Shown piece by piece: positions 1 to 10,459 of a stretch of 64,000 nt of DNA (the first letter of the stretch is position 1; each line of letters begins with the position of its first letter). The stretch is from positions 1-64,000 of the forward strand of contig NZ_FMWR01000011.1 in NCBI RefSeq assembly GCF_900103085.1, in the 5' to 3' direction. Source of the stretch: Gilliamella mensalis (GTDB lineage: Bacteria; Pseudomonadota; Gammaproteobacteria; Enterobacterales; Orbaceae). Position numbers and translations under genes: made by a program. The notes under the pieces were generated by a model that was not told where the DNA came from, did not search any database, and worked only from the letters and a program-made list of their open reading frames with translations.

Positions 1-232
1 TTATATAAATGGTAAAAAATATCAGAGTAGTGGATAATTTATAGTTTATATATGGAATCTTTATAAAGATTAGTGCTAGTAATAACATTATTTATTATTA
101 TAAATATTTGTAAGTATAAAAAATAATCAATCAAAGAGTGTATTTACCCTATTAGTACTATTTTTTTATTTATTTATTGCTGTATGTATGAAACAATTCA
201 GCTATATAAGAATAAATTTTTTGAGGTAGTCA

Positions 233-805
233 GTGATCGATAATGATGGCTACCGTCCAAATGTAGGAATAGTTATTTGTAACAGGTATGGTCAGGTACT
301 TTGGGCTCGTCGTTACGGCCAAAATTCTTGGCAATTTCCTCAGGGCGGAATAAAACACAACGAAACGCCTGAGCAGGCAATGTTTCGCGAATTAAACGAA
401 GAAGTTGGTTTATTATCAAAAGATGTGAAGATTTTATCCGTTACTAATGGTTGGTTACGATATAAGTTACCCAAAAGAATGATCCGTTGGGAAAATCAAC
501 CAGTTTGTATTGGACAAAAACAAAAATGGTTCTTATTAGAATTAATATCTGATGCTTCAGTAATTAATCTTAATATGTCTTCAACTCCTGAATTTGATGA
601 TTGGAAGTGGGTAAGTTATTGGTATCCTATTCGACAAGTGATTGCGTTTAAACGGGATGTTTATAGAAAGGCAATGAAAGAATTTTCTTTACCTGTGTTT
701 TCTATACAGTCTGAAATGAATGCTCCCATAACGAATATTCCCAAAAAGAAACAATTTAATTTCTTTGTTCATAAACGGAAAAACAAAAAGCGTATTAAAA
801 AATGA
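233..805 (+). CDS. rppH: RNA pyrophosphohydrolase RppH
   Basis: Nudix hydrolase that removes pyrophosphate from 5'-triphosphorylated mRNA and so starts 5'-end-dependent decay in the cytoplasm. The Nudix box lies at residues 38-60 (GG...RELNEEVGL), and the SYWYP and FKRDVYR segments match E. coli RppH along most of the chain. At 190 aa it is slightly longer than E. coli, ending in a lysine-rich tail. The GTG start is supported by GAGG at 223-226, six bases upstream. It overlaps lgt by 4 bp (ATGA), so rppH-lgt-thyA is a translationally coupled operon. In E. coli ptsP sits between rppH and lgt; here it is absent. Confidence 0.96.
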   Translation: MIDNDGYRPNVGIVICNRYGQVLWARRYGQNSWQFPQGGIKHNETPEQAMFRELNEEVGLLSKDVKILSVTNGWLRYKLPKRMIRWENQPVCIGQKQKWFLLELISDASVINLNMSSTPEFDDWKWVSYWYPIRQVIAFKRDVYRKAMKEFSLPVFSIQSEMNAPITNIPKKKQFNFFVHKRKNKKRIKK

Positions 806-1671
806 ATCAATATTTACAATTTCCTAATTTCAATCCAATCGCTTTCGCCATTGGTCCTATATCTCTTCATTGGTATGGTGCTATGTATCTATTTGGTGTG
901 CTAGGAGCACTTTACCTGGCTAAACGTCGAGCAAATAAACCAAATAGTCTATGGACACCACAGCAGGTTGAAAATTTATTATTCTGGGGATTTTTAGGTC
1001 TTTTTATCGGAGGACGGTTGGGCTATGTCTTTTTTTATAACTTTCATGCTTTTACTCAAGATCCTGTAATTTTATTTAAAGTCTGGGAAGGCGGTATGTC
1101 TTTCCATGGGGGATTAATTGGAGCTATTTGTGTTATAGCTATTTTTGCTAAGAAGACAAAGAAAACTTTTTTGCAAGTAGGGGATTTTGTTGCACCGCTT
1201 GTACCTATTGGTTTGATGTTTGGTAGATTTGGAAATTTTATTAATGGAGAACTTTGGGGAAGAGTAACTAATTCGTCTATTGGTATGTTATTTCCAACAT
1301 CATCACATACCGACTTTATGTTTGTGCAGTCTCATCCAGAATGGTTTTCACTTTATTCGCAACTAAATGGTATTTTACCACGACATCCATCGCAACTTTA
1401 TGAAATGATGTTTGAAGGCATCGTACTATTTATTATCTTAAATATTTTTATTCGAAAATCAAGACCAACCGGTGCTGTCTCTGGACTCTTTTTACTTTGC
1501 TATGGTTTATTTAGATTTATTATAGAATTTTTTAGACAACCAGATGAACAACTAGGCTTATTTTTAAATAGTATCAGTATGGGACAAATTTTATGCCTAC
1601 CAATGATTATTGGGGGTATTTTAATTCTTTTATTTGCGTATCGATTTAATACTAAGGCAAAAATACGATGA
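802..1671 (+). CDS. lgt: Prolipoprotein diacylglyceryl transferase
   Basis: Inner-membrane enzyme that transfers diacylglycerol from phosphatidylglycerol to the lipobox cysteine of prolipoproteins, the first step of lipoprotein maturation. The 289-aa product has about seven hydrophobic segments, the Lgt signature at residues 141-154 ([14 protein letters not shown]) and the catalytic-region histidine at about position 102 in SFHGG. Start and stop both form ATGA overlaps, with rppH upstream and thyA downstream, the same lgt-thyA pairing as in Enterobacteriaceae. LpoA, encoded a few kb further on, would be one of its substrates. Confidence 0.97.
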   Translation: MNQYLQFPNFNPIAFAIGPISLHWYGAMYLFGVLGALYLAKRRANKPNSLWTPQQVENLLFWGFLGLFIGGRLGYVFFYNFHAFTQDPVILFKVWEGGMSFHGGLIGAICVIAIFAKKTKKTFLQVGDFVAPLVPIGLMFGRFGNFINGELWGRVTNSSIGMLFPTSSHTDFMFVQSHPEWFSLYSQLNGILPRHPSQLYEMMFEGIVLFIILNIFIRKSRPTGAVSGLFLLCYGLFRFIIEFFRQPDEQLGLFLNSISMGQILCLPMIIGGILILLFAYRFNTKAKIR

Positions 1672-2462
1672 AACAATATTTAGCGTTAATGCAAAAAATT
1701 TTAGATGAAGGCACTCCAAAGTCAGATCGAACTGGTACAGGCACGCTATCTATTTTTGGTCATCAAATGAGATTTAATCTACAAGAAGGCTTTCCTCTTG
1801 TTACGACTAAAAAATGTCATTTACGTTCAATTATTCATGAACTACTTTGGTTTTTGAAAGGCGACACAAATATTAAGTATTTACAAGATAATAATGTCAC
1901 TATTTGGAATGAATGGGCTGATGAAAATGGTAATTTGGGGCCTGTTTATGGCAAACAATGGCGAGCATGGGGAACAGCTGATGGTTGTCAAATAGATCAG
2001 ATTTCACAATTAATTAGCCAAATTAAAAATGATCCTGATTCCAGACGTATGATCGTTTCTGCTTGGAATGTTGGAGAGTTAGAACAAATGGCATTAGCAC
2101 CTTGTCATGCTTTTTTCCAATTTTACGTTGCTAATGGTAAACTTTCTTGTCAACTTTATCAGCGCTCTTGTGACGTATTTTTAGGATTACCATTTAATAT
2201 CGCCAGCTATTCATTGTTAGTTCACATGATTGCACAGCAATGTGAATTACAGGTAGGTGATTTCGTGTGGAGTGGTGGTGATACGCATCTTTATTCAAAT
2301 CATATGGAACAGGCCCATTTACAATTAAGCCGTGAGCCAAGAGCATTACCAAAATTAGTCATTAAACGTAAGCCTCCCACAATTTTTGATTATGTGTTTG
2401 AGGATTTCGAAATCGTTGATTACGATCCGTATCCCGCAATTAAAGCTCCTGTTGCGGTTTGA
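1668..2462 (+). CDS. thyA: Thymidylate synthase
   Basis: Makes dTMP from dUMP using methylene-tetrahydrofolate. The length, 264 aa, is that of E. coli ThyA. The nucleophilic cysteine is C146 in [12 protein letters not shown], the folate/dUMP segment RRMIVSAWN precedes it, and the [13 protein letters not shown] block follows. It is the last gene of rppH-lgt-thyA and overlaps lgt by 4 bp. A hairpin at 2526-2559 follows the stop codon, but it lacks a strong T-tract. Confidence 0.98.
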   Translation: MKQYLALMQKILDEGTPKSDRTGTGTLSIFGHQMRFNLQEGFPLVTTKKCHLRSIIHELLWFLKGDTNIKYLQDNNVTIWNEWADENGNLGPVYGKQWRAWGTADGCQIDQISQLISQIKNDPDSRRMIVSAWNVGELEQMALAPCHAFFQFYVANGKLSCQLYQRSCDVFLGLPFNIASYSLLVHMIAQQCELQVGDFVWSGGDTHLYSNHMEQAHLQLSREPRALPKLVIKRKPPTIFDYVFEDFEIVDYDPYPAIKAPVAV

Positions 2463-2525
2463 TTTGTTGTGAAAAAGCTTCAGAAAATGATGTGTTTTAG
2501 TATACAACAGAAATTTTAAGAGCAT

Positions 2526-2559
2526 ATCATAGCTAACAGTTCTAATTATTAGCTATGAT
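2526..2559 (+). terminator. Hairpin downstream of thyA
   Basis: Perfect 11-bp inverted repeat (ATCATAGCTAA / TTAGCTATGAT) with a 12-nt loop, 64 bp past the thyA stop. The tail (CTATCTTC) is only weakly T-rich, so it may be an mRNA 3'-end stabiliser rather than an efficient intrinsic terminator. Confidence 0.45.
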
Positions 2560-2712
2560 CTATCTTCTATCATCAATATAAATTGATTATAAATTCTGTT
2601 ACACAATGATGATATAATACCACTTGGCTTGGTTTATTTTTTTGCCCCTAAAATCAAGATATGGTATATAATAATCAACTTTATTATCAATAATATAATA
2701 ACTTATCTTAAT

Positions 2713-3663
2713 ATGAGCCAAAATCAAGAAATTCGCCCTATCTTTAATAAATGTTTGCTACATCCTCGTTATTGGTTAACGTGGTTTGGTATTGGCATTT
2801 TATATTTTATTGTGTTGTTGCCATATCCAATTATTTTCCGTATTGGAAAAGGTTTAGGATTAATTTCAATGAAAATAATCGGTAAACGTAAAGAAACAGC
2901 CAGGCAAAATCTGAAGCTATGTTTTCCCGAAAAAACGCAACAAGAGCATGATAAAATGTTGCGAGAAAATTTTATTTCGACCGGTTTAGCTATTTTTGAG
3001 ACAGGTATGGCTTGGTTCTGGTCAGATAAACGGCTTGCTAAACATGTTTCCATTGTTGGTGACTTTCATATCAAAAAGGTGCAACAATCAGGTCAAGGTG
3101 TTTTGCTCATTGGTATTCATTTTTTAACATTAGAATTAGGAGCACGTATATTGGGAATGAGTCATCCTGGAGTTGGCGTTTATCGGCCAAATGATAATCC
3201 TGTAATGGATTATGTTCAGCTTAAAGGTCGACTCAAATCAAATAAATATATGCTAGACCGTCATAATACAAAGGGCATGATCCGCGCACTAAAAAATGGA
3301 GAGTTGCTTTGGTATGCGCCGGATCATGACTATGGACCTAAAAATAGTGTATTTGCGCCTCTATTTTCAGTGGAAAAAGCAGCAACAACTGTTGGTACGC
3401 GCATATTAGTTAAGTTAGGTCAACCTGCAATTATCCCGTTTACGCCTAAGCGTGAAAAAAATGGTCACTACACCGTTTATGTAAATTCAGCACTTGAAGG
3501 CTATCCAATCGATGATGATGTGCTTGCTGCTACTTTTATGAATAAAGTCATTGAACAAGAAATTTTAAAAGCACCTGAACAGTATATGTGGTTACATCGC
3601 CGATTTAAAACTCGCCCAAAAGGGGAAGCACCTTTATATACTGATAATATTCAGTCTGATTAA
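2713..3663 (+). CDS. lpxL: Lipid A lauroyl acyltransferase LpxL (HtrB)
   Basis: Late acyltransferase of lipid A synthesis, adding a secondary acyl chain to Kdo2-lipid IVA at the inner membrane. The 316-aa protein has an N-terminal membrane anchor (about residues 22-42), the HX4E catalytic motif at H136/E141 (HFLTLE), and the conserved [18 protein letters not shown] and [16 protein letters not shown] blocks. These align with E. coli LpxL along the full length. ATG 2713 was chosen because homology begins at [10 protein letters not shown] just after it; a TTG-initiated extension to 2629 is possible but adds 28 unmatched residues. A TATAAT at 2613-2618 is a candidate -10. LpxP is a close paralogue, so the exact acyl donor is uncertain. 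Confidence 0.93.
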   Translation: MSQNQEIRPIFNKCLLHPRYWLTWFGIGILYFIVLLPYPIIFRIGKGLGLISMKIIGKRKETARQNLKLCFPEKTQQEHDKMLRENFISTGLAIFETGMAWFWSDKRLAKHVSIVGDFHIKKVQQSGQGVLLIGIHFLTLELGARILGMSHPGVGVYRPNDNPVMDYVQLKGRLKSNKYMLDRHNTKGMIRALKNGELLWYAPDHDYGPKNSVFAPLFSVEKAATTVGTRILVKLGQPAIIPFTPKREKNGHYTVYVNSALEGYPIDDDVLAATFMNKVIEQEILKAPEQYMWLHRRFKTRPKGEAPLYTDNIQSD

Positions 3664-3710
3664 TATGGATGTTCTTTAAGGCTTCTATTGAAAGAGTAAA
3701 AAATTACAAT

Positions 3711-4793
3711 ATGCAAAAACTAAATAAAATTATTCTGTATTGCCGTTGTGGATTTGAAAAAGAGTGTGCAGCAGAAATTACAGATAGAGCTGTACAAAAA
3801 GAAGTATATGGCTTTGCTAAAGTTAAAGAAAACAGTGGTTATGTTGTTTTTGAATGCTATCAAGAAGATGATGCTCAATTATTAATAAAAGATTTAGCCT
3901 TTCGAACGCTGATCTTTGCGCGACAAATGTTTGTGTCAGGTGATTTATTAGTTGATTTACCCACAGATGATCGTATTTCTCCAATTATTGATGCATTATC
4001 CGGATGTATTGACAAAGCAGGTGACCTGCGTGTTGAAGTTGCTGATACAAATGAAGGTAAAGCGCTTTCTGGATTTTGTCGTAAATTTACGGTTCCTTTT
4101 CGTCAGGTATTACGTAGCAAACGTATTTTATTAAAAGTTGAAAACCCATCAAGACCAGTTATTCATCTATTTTTTATCAATAGTAATAGTTGTTATGTTG
4201 GTTATTCTCTGAGTCAAAATAATTCACCTTTTTACATGGGTATTCCAAGATTAAAATTCCCAATAGATGCACCGAGTCGATCTACGTTAAAATTAGAAGA
4301 AGCCTTTCATGTCTTTATTCCGTATGAAGAATGGGATGAGCGGTTAAAAGGGGGATTGAATGCTGTTGACTTAGGGGCTTGCCCAGGCGGTTGGACTTAT
4401 CAATTGGTTAAAAGAAGTATGATGGTGTATGCTATTGATAATGGTGCTATGAGTGAAAAACTGATGGCAACAGGACAAGTGAAACATTATCGTGAAGATG
4501 GCTTTAAATTTATACCTAAAAAGCATAATATTTACTGGTTGGTATGTGATATGGTTGAAAAACCGACTAAGGTGACCGAATTAATCGCTAAATGGTTAGT
4601 TAATGGGTGGTGTAGAGAGGCTATTTTTAATCTTAAATTACCAATGAAAAAGCGGTACGAAGAAGTAAAACAAAATCTACAATTGTTAAATAACGAATTA
4701 AATAATAACAAAATCAATGTGCAAATTCAGGCAAAGCAGCTGTATCATGATCGAGAAGAAATAACTGTTCATGTACAACGAATTTGGAGATAA
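3711..4793 (+). CDS. rlmM: 23S rRNA C2498 2'-O-ribose methyltransferase RlmM
   Basis: SAM-dependent methyltransferase of the RlmE/FtsJ superfamily that modifies C2498 of 23S rRNA before 50S assembly. An N-terminal THUMP-like region leads into the Rossmann methyltransferase domain with the SAM loop [27 protein letters not shown] carries the conserved lysine near the C-terminus. From ATG 3711 the protein is 360 aa (E. coli 366). An upstream in-frame ATG at 3669 would add 14 residues with no counterpart. It starts 48 bp after lpxL on the same strand. Confidence 0.95.
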   Translation: MQKLNKIILYCRCGFEKECAAEITDRAVQKEVYGFAKVKENSGYVVFECYQEDDAQLLIKDLAFRTLIFARQMFVSGDLLVDLPTDDRISPIIDALSGCIDKAGDLRVEVADTNEGKALSGFCRKFTVPFRQVLRSKRILLKVENPSRPVIHLFFINSNSCYVGYSLSQNNSPFYMGIPRLKFPIDAPSRSTLKLEEAFHVFIPYEEWDERLKGGLNAVDLGACPGGWTYQLVKRSMMVYAIDNGAMSEKLMATGQVKHYREDGFKFIPKKHNIYWLVCDMVEKPTKVTELIAKWLVNGWCREAIFNLKLPMKKRYEEVKQNLQLLNNELNNNKINVQIQAKQLYHDREEITVHVQRIWR

Positions 4794-4813
4794 CAACTTA
4801 AAAGAGAATAGGT

Positions 4814-6655
4814 ATGAATTTAAAACGCTACTTTTATGCTATGTTAATAATGCCATTATTTACATTTTTGGTAGGCTGTACTTTAGAAATATCAAAGAAA
4901 TCTTTTAACTTTGATGATAGTCAAAATTCTAATTATTATTTGTCACAAGCAGATAATAGCTCGGGTTCAGTTAAAGTTAATTGGCAATTATTAGCTATAC
5001 GCGCGCTGATAAAAGAAAATAAATTTTCTCAAGCAGATGCCTTACTATCAAATTTACCGTTTAATCTTAATACTGAGCAGCAAAAAGAAAAATTCTTATC
5101 AGCAGGTGAAATTGCTGTAATAAAAAGGTTGCCATTTAATCTGAATCAATTGACTATCGGAGATTTGACTGACACACAGCTATATCGTTATTACAATATT
5201 AAATTAGGTTTGGATATAAATAGCAAAGATATTAATGCTCAAGCTCATGATTATCTTGAATTAGACAAATATGTACCAGAAACCGAAAAAAGAAAATTAT
5301 TAAATAATACCTGGAACTTTTTTCATCAATTGAAATCTAATGAAATTCGTAAGGTTTTAGTTTATGAACATGAAATAACACTACAAGGTTGGGTTGATCT
5401 AGCTTACGCTTATCAAAATGCTAGTAAAGAATCCGTTTTGCAAGATGATGATACGCCCGACACAATTACAACAAAATCTCAAAATCAAGAACTGCTATTA
5501 AAGCAAGCTATCATTGATTGGTCTACACAATATCCAAATCACCCAGCTAAAGAGATTGTTTCGGTATTAATTGGTGAACAGGCTCTTTCTGTTGATGTAA
5601 ATGCAAAAAAAGTTGCTTTATTGCTACCATTAAATGGCACTTCACGTATATTTGGTGAAACTATTCGTCAAGGCTATATCAATGGCATAAAGTTTTTTCC
5701 ACAAGAGCCACAACAAAATGTGATTGTGCTTGATACAACGAGTGAATCAATGGATACCCTAGTCCAGCAAGCTAAGGAACAGAATATTGAATTAATTGTA
5801 GGTCCTTTGTTAAAAGAGGAAGTTGTTAAAATACAAGAGTTAGCTCCTGCTATTCCCGTTCTAGCCTTAAACAAAATTGATAATACAACTCCGTCAGATA
5901 ATAAAATGTGTTACTTTGCTTTATCTCCTGAAGATGAAGCAAAAGATGCGGCAAATCATATTTATTCTCAAAATAAAGTAAAACCATTACTATTAGTTCC
6001 TCAAACTGATTTGGGTCAACGTGTAGCACAAAGTTTTGCCACACAGTGGTCGCAACTGTCGACAAATAGTTCACAAGCTTACGTGCAATATTTTGGCAAT
6101 ACTAAAACATTAAGCGATCATATGAACAATAATGTAGGAATTAACCTTTCAGGGAGTCCTATCTTAATTAATGACACATCACCAGAGGAGAAGTTATCAG
6201 CTGAATTTGATGCTATTTATGTTTATTCTTCATATGATGAATTAACATTGATAAAACCAATGCTTGATATGGGAGCGAATAAGACAATTGGTAATTCATC
6301 TGCTGTCACACTTTATTCCAGCTCAAAAAGTCATGTAGCAAATGCTTCTAATGATTTTAATTATGATATGAATAAAACTCAATATGCAGACATTCCTATG
6401 ATTGTGAATCAAAGAGATAATACAAATATACCTAGTAATGTTCAGCAAGATTATTCATTAATGCGCCTATATGCAATGGGAATTGATGCCTGGAGACTCG
6501 CTAATCGTTTTAATCAACTTAATTCGAATCAGCCTAATCTTTTAGATGGTATGACCGGGAAACTATCAACTGGTAATCAATGTGAGGTGTCTCGCTCACT
6601 TTCTTGGCAGCAATATATTTATGGTGAAGCTAAATCTGATTCAAATAGCGAATAA
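4814..6655 (+). CDS. lpoA: Penicillin-binding protein activator LpoA (outer-membrane lipoprotein)
   Basis: Outer-membrane lipoprotein that reaches through the periplasm to activate the peptidoglycan synthase PBP1A. The signal peptide ends in the lipobox LVGC with Cys22 as the lipidated residue. The following Thr is not Asp, consistent with Lol export to the outer membrane. The N-terminal half is helical and repeat-like; from about residue 265 (KKVALLLPLNG) a periplasmic-binding-protein fold begins, as in E. coli YraM. At 613 aa it is shorter than E. coli LpoA (678 aa). Position before yraN and diaA matches the E. coli yraM-yraN-diaA order and supports the call more than sequence identity alone. 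Confidence 0.9.
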   Translation: MNLKRYFYAMLIMPLFTFLVGCTLEISKKSFNFDDSQNSNYYLSQADNSSGSVKVNWQLLAIRALIKENKFSQADALLSNLPFNLNTEQQKEKFLSAGEIAVIKRLPFNLNQLTIGDLTDTQLYRYYNIKLGLDINSKDINAQAHDYLELDKYVPETEKRKLLNNTWNFFHQLKSNEIRKVLVYEHEITLQGWVDLAYAYQNASKESVLQDDDTPDTITTKSQNQELLLKQAIIDWSTQYPNHPAKEIVSVLIGEQALSVDVNAKKVALLLPLNGTSRIFGETIRQGYINGIKFFPQEPQQNVIVLDTTSESMDTLVQQAKEQNIELIVGPLLKEEVVKIQELAPAIPVLALNKIDNTTPSDNKMCYFALSPEDEAKDAANHIYSQNKVKPLLLVPQTDLGQRVAQSFATQWSQLSTNSSQAYVQYFGNTKTLSDHMNNNVGINLSGSPILINDTSPEEKLSAEFDAIYVYSSYDELTLIKPMLDMGANKTIGNSSAVTLYSSSKSHVANASNDFNYDMNKTQYADIPMIVNQRDNTNIPSNVQQDYSLMRLYAMGIDAWRLANRFNQLNSNQPNLLDGMTGKLSTGNQCEVSRSLSWQQYIYGEAKSDSNSE

Positions 6656-6992
6656 AAAACAAATTGGTGTGCATTATGAAAATATTGCGCGCCAATATTT
6701 GCTTAAGCAAGGGCTTGAACTACTTGCCCAAAATTGCCAATTTCGCTTTGGTGAACTCGATTTAATTATGCGAGATAATAAATGTCTTGTTTTTATTGAA
6801 GTACGATATCGAAAAAATGCAAATTTTGGCGAAGCTGAAATGACTGTGACATTAAATAAGCAAAACAAAATCAAGCAAGCAGCTCAACTATGGATGATGG
6901 CGCAAAATTTGAATATTGAGAATACAGAGTTTAGATTTGATGTTTTTGCTATTACAGGCAAATGTCAAAAATGGATTATAAATGCGTTTTAA
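6621..6992 (+). CDS. yraN: YraN, UPF0102 endonuclease-like protein
   Basis: Small protein of the UPF0102 family, which has a PD-(D/E)XK nuclease-like fold; its cellular role is not established. Motif GELDLIMR followed by VFIEVRYR matches the family core, and RFDVFAITG is the conserved C-terminal strand. The start at 6621 lies inside the end of lpoA (35-bp overlap, different frame) and gives 123 aa against 131 in E. coli. GTG 6669 is an alternative but would delete the first helix. It lies between lpoA and diaA, the conserved order. Confidence 0.9.
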   Translation: MVKLNLIQIANKKQIGVHYENIARQYLLKQGLELLAQNCQFRFGELDLIMRDNKCLVFIEVRYRKNANFGEAEMTVTLNKQNKIKQAAQLWMMAQNLNIENTEFRFDVFAITGKCQKWIINAF

Positions 6993-7008
6993 TTTTTAGG
7001 TGAAAAGC

Positions 7009-7587
7009 GTGCAAGATTTAATTAAAAATTATTTTACTGAAAGTATTCAAACTCAAATTGTGATGGCAGAATCACTTGGTTATTCTATTGAAAAGGCTGC
7101 CAATATTATTGTTGAGAGTTTGCTTAACGGCAATAAAATTATGAGTTGTGGTAATGGCCCATCTGCAGCTAATGTACAAAGTTTTACTTCACGTTTAATA
7201 ACTAGTATTAATATCGAAAGACCAAGTATTCCCGCAATAGCTTTAGTATCGGACAATGTTTTATTAAGTGCCATAGCCAATCATGAAGAGGTTTATGCTC
7301 GCCAAATTCAAGCATTAGGGCAACAAAGTGATGTTTTAATTATAGCAACTTGCCAAGGAAATAGTCGAGCCATCATTCGAGCAGTTCAAGAAGCAGTAAT
7401 TAAAGATATGAAAATCGTTGCATTAACGGCTTTTGATGGGGGGGAAGTTATTGGTTTACTTGGGCAAAATGATATTGAAATAAGAGTTCCATCTTATAAA
7501 AAAGTGATGGCTTACGAAATGCATGCCATGATTTTAAATTGCCTATGCCAATTAATTGAAAATACGTTGTTTATTCATAGTGAATAA
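7009..7587 (+). CDS. diaA: DnaA initiator-associating protein DiaA
   Basis: SIS-domain protein that in E. coli forms a tetramer, binds several DnaA molecules and promotes timely initiation at oriC. The SIS core is visible as SCGNGPSAANVQ, and the TESIQTQI, LLNGNKI, DVLIIATCQGNSR and EMHAM segments align with E. coli DiaA. GTG 7009 gives 192 aa, places VQDLIKNYF opposite the E. coli N-terminus, and has TAGG eight bases upstream. GTG 7000 is an in-frame alternative. Related GmhA is excluded by the neighbours and by the DiaA-type C-terminus. Confidence 0.92.
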   Translation: MQDLIKNYFTESIQTQIVMAESLGYSIEKAANIIVESLLNGNKIMSCGNGPSAANVQSFTSRLITSINIERPSIPAIALVSDNVLLSAIANHEEVYARQIQALGQQSDVLIIATCQGNSRAIIRAVQEAVIKDMKIVALTAFDGGEVIGLLGQNDIEIRVPSYKKVMAYEMHAMILNCLCQLIENTLFIHSE

Positions 7588-7633
7588 GTTGAAATAAAAA
7601 CAGTTTAGTTCTGCATTAATAGCGATTGTATGC

Positions 7634-7639
7634 TATAAT
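7634..7639 (+). promoter_or_regulatory. Extended -10 promoter element upstream of gyrA
   Basis: TGCTATAAT, a consensus -10 hexamer with the TGn extension, 46 bp before the gyrA start. No good -35 is present at 17 bp, which is common for extended -10 promoters. Placed by sequence only. Confidence 0.55.
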
Positions 7640-7684
7640 TATGCACTGTTTTGATGACTTAAATTAATAAGAGAACATGGTGTT

Positions 7685-10384
7685 ATGACCGAACTAGCCA
7701 AAGAAATAACCCCCGTTAATATTGAAGATGAATTAAAATCCTCTTATCTTGATTATGCAATGTCTGTTATTGTTGGGCGTGCTTTACCTGATGTCCGTGA
7801 CGGTCTAAAACCTGTTCACAGGCGCGTTTTATTTGCTATGCATGAAGCGGGATATGATTGGAATAAACCCTATCGAAAATCAGCTCGTGTTGTAGGGGAT
7901 GTTATCGGTAAATACCATCCACATGGCGATTCGGCGGTTTATGACACAATTGTGCGTATGGCTCAGCCTTTTTCATTGCGTTATATGTTAGTTGATGGTC
8001 AAGGAAACTTTGGTTCTGTTGATGGTGATTCAGCAGCTGCGATGCGTTATACTGAAATTCGTATGCAAAAGTTTGCTGGAGCATTATTAACGGATCTTGA
8101 TAAAGAAACGGTTGATTTTTCTCCTAACTATGATGGATCAGAAATGATCCCGGATGTGTTACCAACGCGAATTCCTAACTTATTAATTAATGGATCATCG
8201 GGAATTGCTGTTGGTATGGCAACGAATATCCCACCTCATAATCTTGCTGAAGTCATTAATGGCTGTCTTGCTTTTATTGAAGATGAAAACATTTCAATTG
8301 ATGGTTTAATGGAATATATCCATGGGCCAGACTTTCCAACCGCAGCATTAATTAATGGTCGAAAAGGTATTGAAAATGCGTACCGTACGGGGCGTGGTAT
8401 TATCTATATTCGTTCTAAAGCAACAATTGAAGTTGATGATCATAGTGGTCGTGAGACCATTATTGTTAATGAGATCCCATATCAGGTTAATAAGAAAAAA
8501 TTAATCGAAAAAATTGCAGAATTAGTTAAAGATAAGAAAGTAGAAGGTATTTCGGCATTACGTGATGAGTCAGACAAAGATGGTATGCGTATTGTTATTG
8601 AAATTAAACGTGATGCGGTGGGTGAAGTTGTATTAAATAACCTCTTCTCGTTGACTCAATTACAGGTTTCATTTGGTATCAATATGGTGGCTTTACATAA
8701 AGGTCAACCAAAACTTTTAAACTTACGTGAAATGATTGAAGCCTTTGTGCTTCACCGCCGTGAAGTGGTCACACGTCGAACTATATACGAATTACGCAAA
8801 GCACGTGAACGAGCTCATGTATTAGAAGGTTTAGCGATAGCGCTTGCTAATATTGATCCAGTTATTGAATTAATTCGTGCAGCTGCAACGCCAGGAGAAG
8901 CTAAAGTTAAATTATTAGCTCAAGCTTGGCAACTTGGCAATGTTGCAGCTATGCTTGAAAAAGCAGGAAATGATGTCGCTCGTCCTGAAGATTTAGCGCC
9001 AGAATTTGGTATTCGCGATGGTCACTATTATTTATCTGATGCACAAGCTCAAGCTATTTTGGATCTCCGCTTACATCGGTTAACAGGTCTTGAACATGAA
9101 AAAATCCTTGACGAATATAAAGAGTTATTAGTTCAAATTAGTGAGTTATTACATATCTTAGCAAGCTCAGAGCGTTTAATGGAAGTGATTCGTGAAGAAT
9201 TAGAAAGTGTTCGTGACCAATTCCAAGATGCTAGACGAACAGAAATTACAGCAAGTAGTGCAGATATTAATATTGAAGATCTTATTGCTCAAGAAGATGT
9301 GGTCGTTACGCTTTCGCATCAAGGTTATGTAAAATATCAACCGATTTCTGACTATGAAGCTCAACGTCGTGGTGGTAAAGGTAAATCTGCAACTAAAATT
9401 AAAGAGGAAGATTTTGTTGAAAAATTATTAGTTGCTAATACTCATGATACGATTCTTTGTTTCTCAAGTCGTGGTCGATTATATTGGATGAAGGTTTATC
9501 AATTACCTGAAGCCAGTCGTGGTGCTCGAGGTCGTCCAATTATCAATTTATTACCGCTTGAAGAAAATGAGCGTATCACAGCAATTTTGCCAGTTCGAGA
9601 ATTTGATAATGAACACTGTGTATTTATGGCTACAGCGCAAGGCACAGTGAAGAAAACGTCCTTAATTGAATTCAGTCGCCCACGAAGTGGTGGCATTATT
9701 GCGATTAATTTGCGCGATGATGATGAATTAATTGGTGTTGATTTAACTAGTAATGATCCTTCAGCTATTACAGACGATGAAGAACTTAATGATGATATAG
9801 TTGTTGAAGAGATTGAGTCAGAAAATGATGACGTTGTTGGTGAAATCTCAACAACTGAAGATATTATGTTATTCTCTGCTAATGGTAAAGTTGTTCGCTT
9901 CCCTGCCAATAAAGTTCGTTGTATGGGCAGAACAGCCACAGGCGTACGAGGCATAAAACTTGATAGTGATGATAAAGTAGTTTCATTAATTGTTCCTCGA
10001 GGTAATGGTGCAATTTTAACTGCAACTCAAAATGGATATGGTAAACGTACACAGCAAGAGTTATACCCAACTAAATCACGAGCAACTAAAGGCGTTATCT
10101 CTATCAAAGTTAGCGAGCGAAATGGTGCAGTTGTTGGCGCAGTTCAAGTTGATGAAACTGATCAAATTATGCTAATTACCGATGCAGGAACGCTTGTGCG
10201 TACTCGTGTTTCAGAGGTGAGTATTGTCGGTCGTAATACTCAAGGTGTTATGCTTATTCGAACTGCCGAAACTGAAAAAGTTGTGGGATTACAGCGAATA
10301 GCCGAAACAGAGGATGACGCAAGTGAATCGGAGTTATTGCAAAGTGATATACGGCAAGATTCACCTCAGGAGTCCGAGGATTAA
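7685..10384 (+). CDS. gyrA: DNA gyrase subunit A
   Basis: Type IIA topoisomerase subunit that breaks and rejoins DNA during negative supercoiling. The catalytic tyrosine is Y122 in AMRYTEIRM. The quinolone-resistance region has Ser83 and Asp87, the sensitive-type residues. The GyrA box QRRGGKG is at 560-566 and starts the C-terminal wrapping domain. At 899 aa it exceeds E. coli (875 aa). The extra length is largely an acidic Asp/Glu-rich stretch inside the C-terminal domain, encoded at about 9751-9866, and the protein also ends in an acidic tail. ATG 7685 is preceded by GAGAA. The gene stands alone and ends in a strong terminator. Confidence 0.98.
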   Translation: MTELAKEITPVNIEDELKSSYLDYAMSVIVGRALPDVRDGLKPVHRRVLFAMHEAGYDWNKPYRKSARVVGDVIGKYHPHGDSAVYDTIVRMAQPFSLRYMLVDGQGNFGSVDGDSAAAMRYTEIRMQKFAGALLTDLDKETVDFSPNYDGSEMIPDVLPTRIPNLLINGSSGIAVGMATNIPPHNLAEVINGCLAFIEDENISIDGLMEYIHGPDFPTAALINGRKGIENAYRTGRGIIYIRSKATIEVDDHSGRETIIVNEIPYQVNKKKLIEKIAELVKDKKVEGISALRDESDKDGMRIVIEIKRDAVGEVVLNNLFSLTQLQVSFGINMVALHKGQPKLLNLREMIEAFVLHRREVVTRRTIYELRKARERAHVLEGLAIALANIDPVIELIRAAATPGEAKVKLLAQAWQLGNVAAMLEKAGNDVARPEDLAPEFGIRDGHYYLSDAQAQAILDLRLHRLTGLEHEKILDEYKELLVQISELLHILASSERLMEVIREELESVRDQFQDARRTEITASSADINIEDLIAQEDVVVTLSHQGYVKYQPISDYEAQRRGGKGKSATKIKEEDFVEKLLVANTHDTILCFSSRGRLYWMKVYQLPEASRGARGRPIINLLPLEENERITAILPVREFDNEHCVFMATAQGTVKKTSLIEFSRPRSGGIIAINLRDDDELIGVDLTSNDPSAITDDEELNDDIVVEEIESENDDVVGEISTTEDIMLFSANGKVVRFPANKVRCMGRTATGVRGIKLDSDDKVVSLIVPRGNGAILTATQNGYGKRTQQELYPTKSRATKGVISIKVSERNGAVVGAVQVDETDQIMLITDAGTLVRTRVSEVSIVGRNTQGVMLIRTAETEKVVGLQRIAETEDDASESELLQSDIRQDSPQESED

Positions 10385-10398
10385 TTATTTAATAATCT

Positions 10399-10430
10399 AA
10401 AAGGATTAGTTTGGCTAATCCTTTTTCATT
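10399..10430 (+). terminator. Intrinsic terminator of gyrA
   Basis: Perfect 11-bp stem (AAAAGGATTAG / CTAATCCTTTT) with a 5-nt loop TTTGG and a T-run, 15 bp after the gyrA stop codon. gltP begins 30 bp further on. Confidence 0.88.
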
Positions 10431-10459
10431 TTCAAAACCGTGAAAAGGAATAGTATTAG

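Noticed and set aside
1-232. A gene or RNA at the left edge
   Set aside because: Only AT-rich DNA with stops in every frame; nothing beyond the rppH ribosome site could be supported.
5850-6074. Reverse-strand frame inside lpoA
   Set aside because: Shadow of the real gene; no start context and no family resemblance.
9499-9954. A 151-codon open frame antisense to gyrA
   Set aside because: It lies wholly inside gyrA, is serine-rich in the way reverse-strand frames of acidic coding DNA are, and has no ribosome site or homology.
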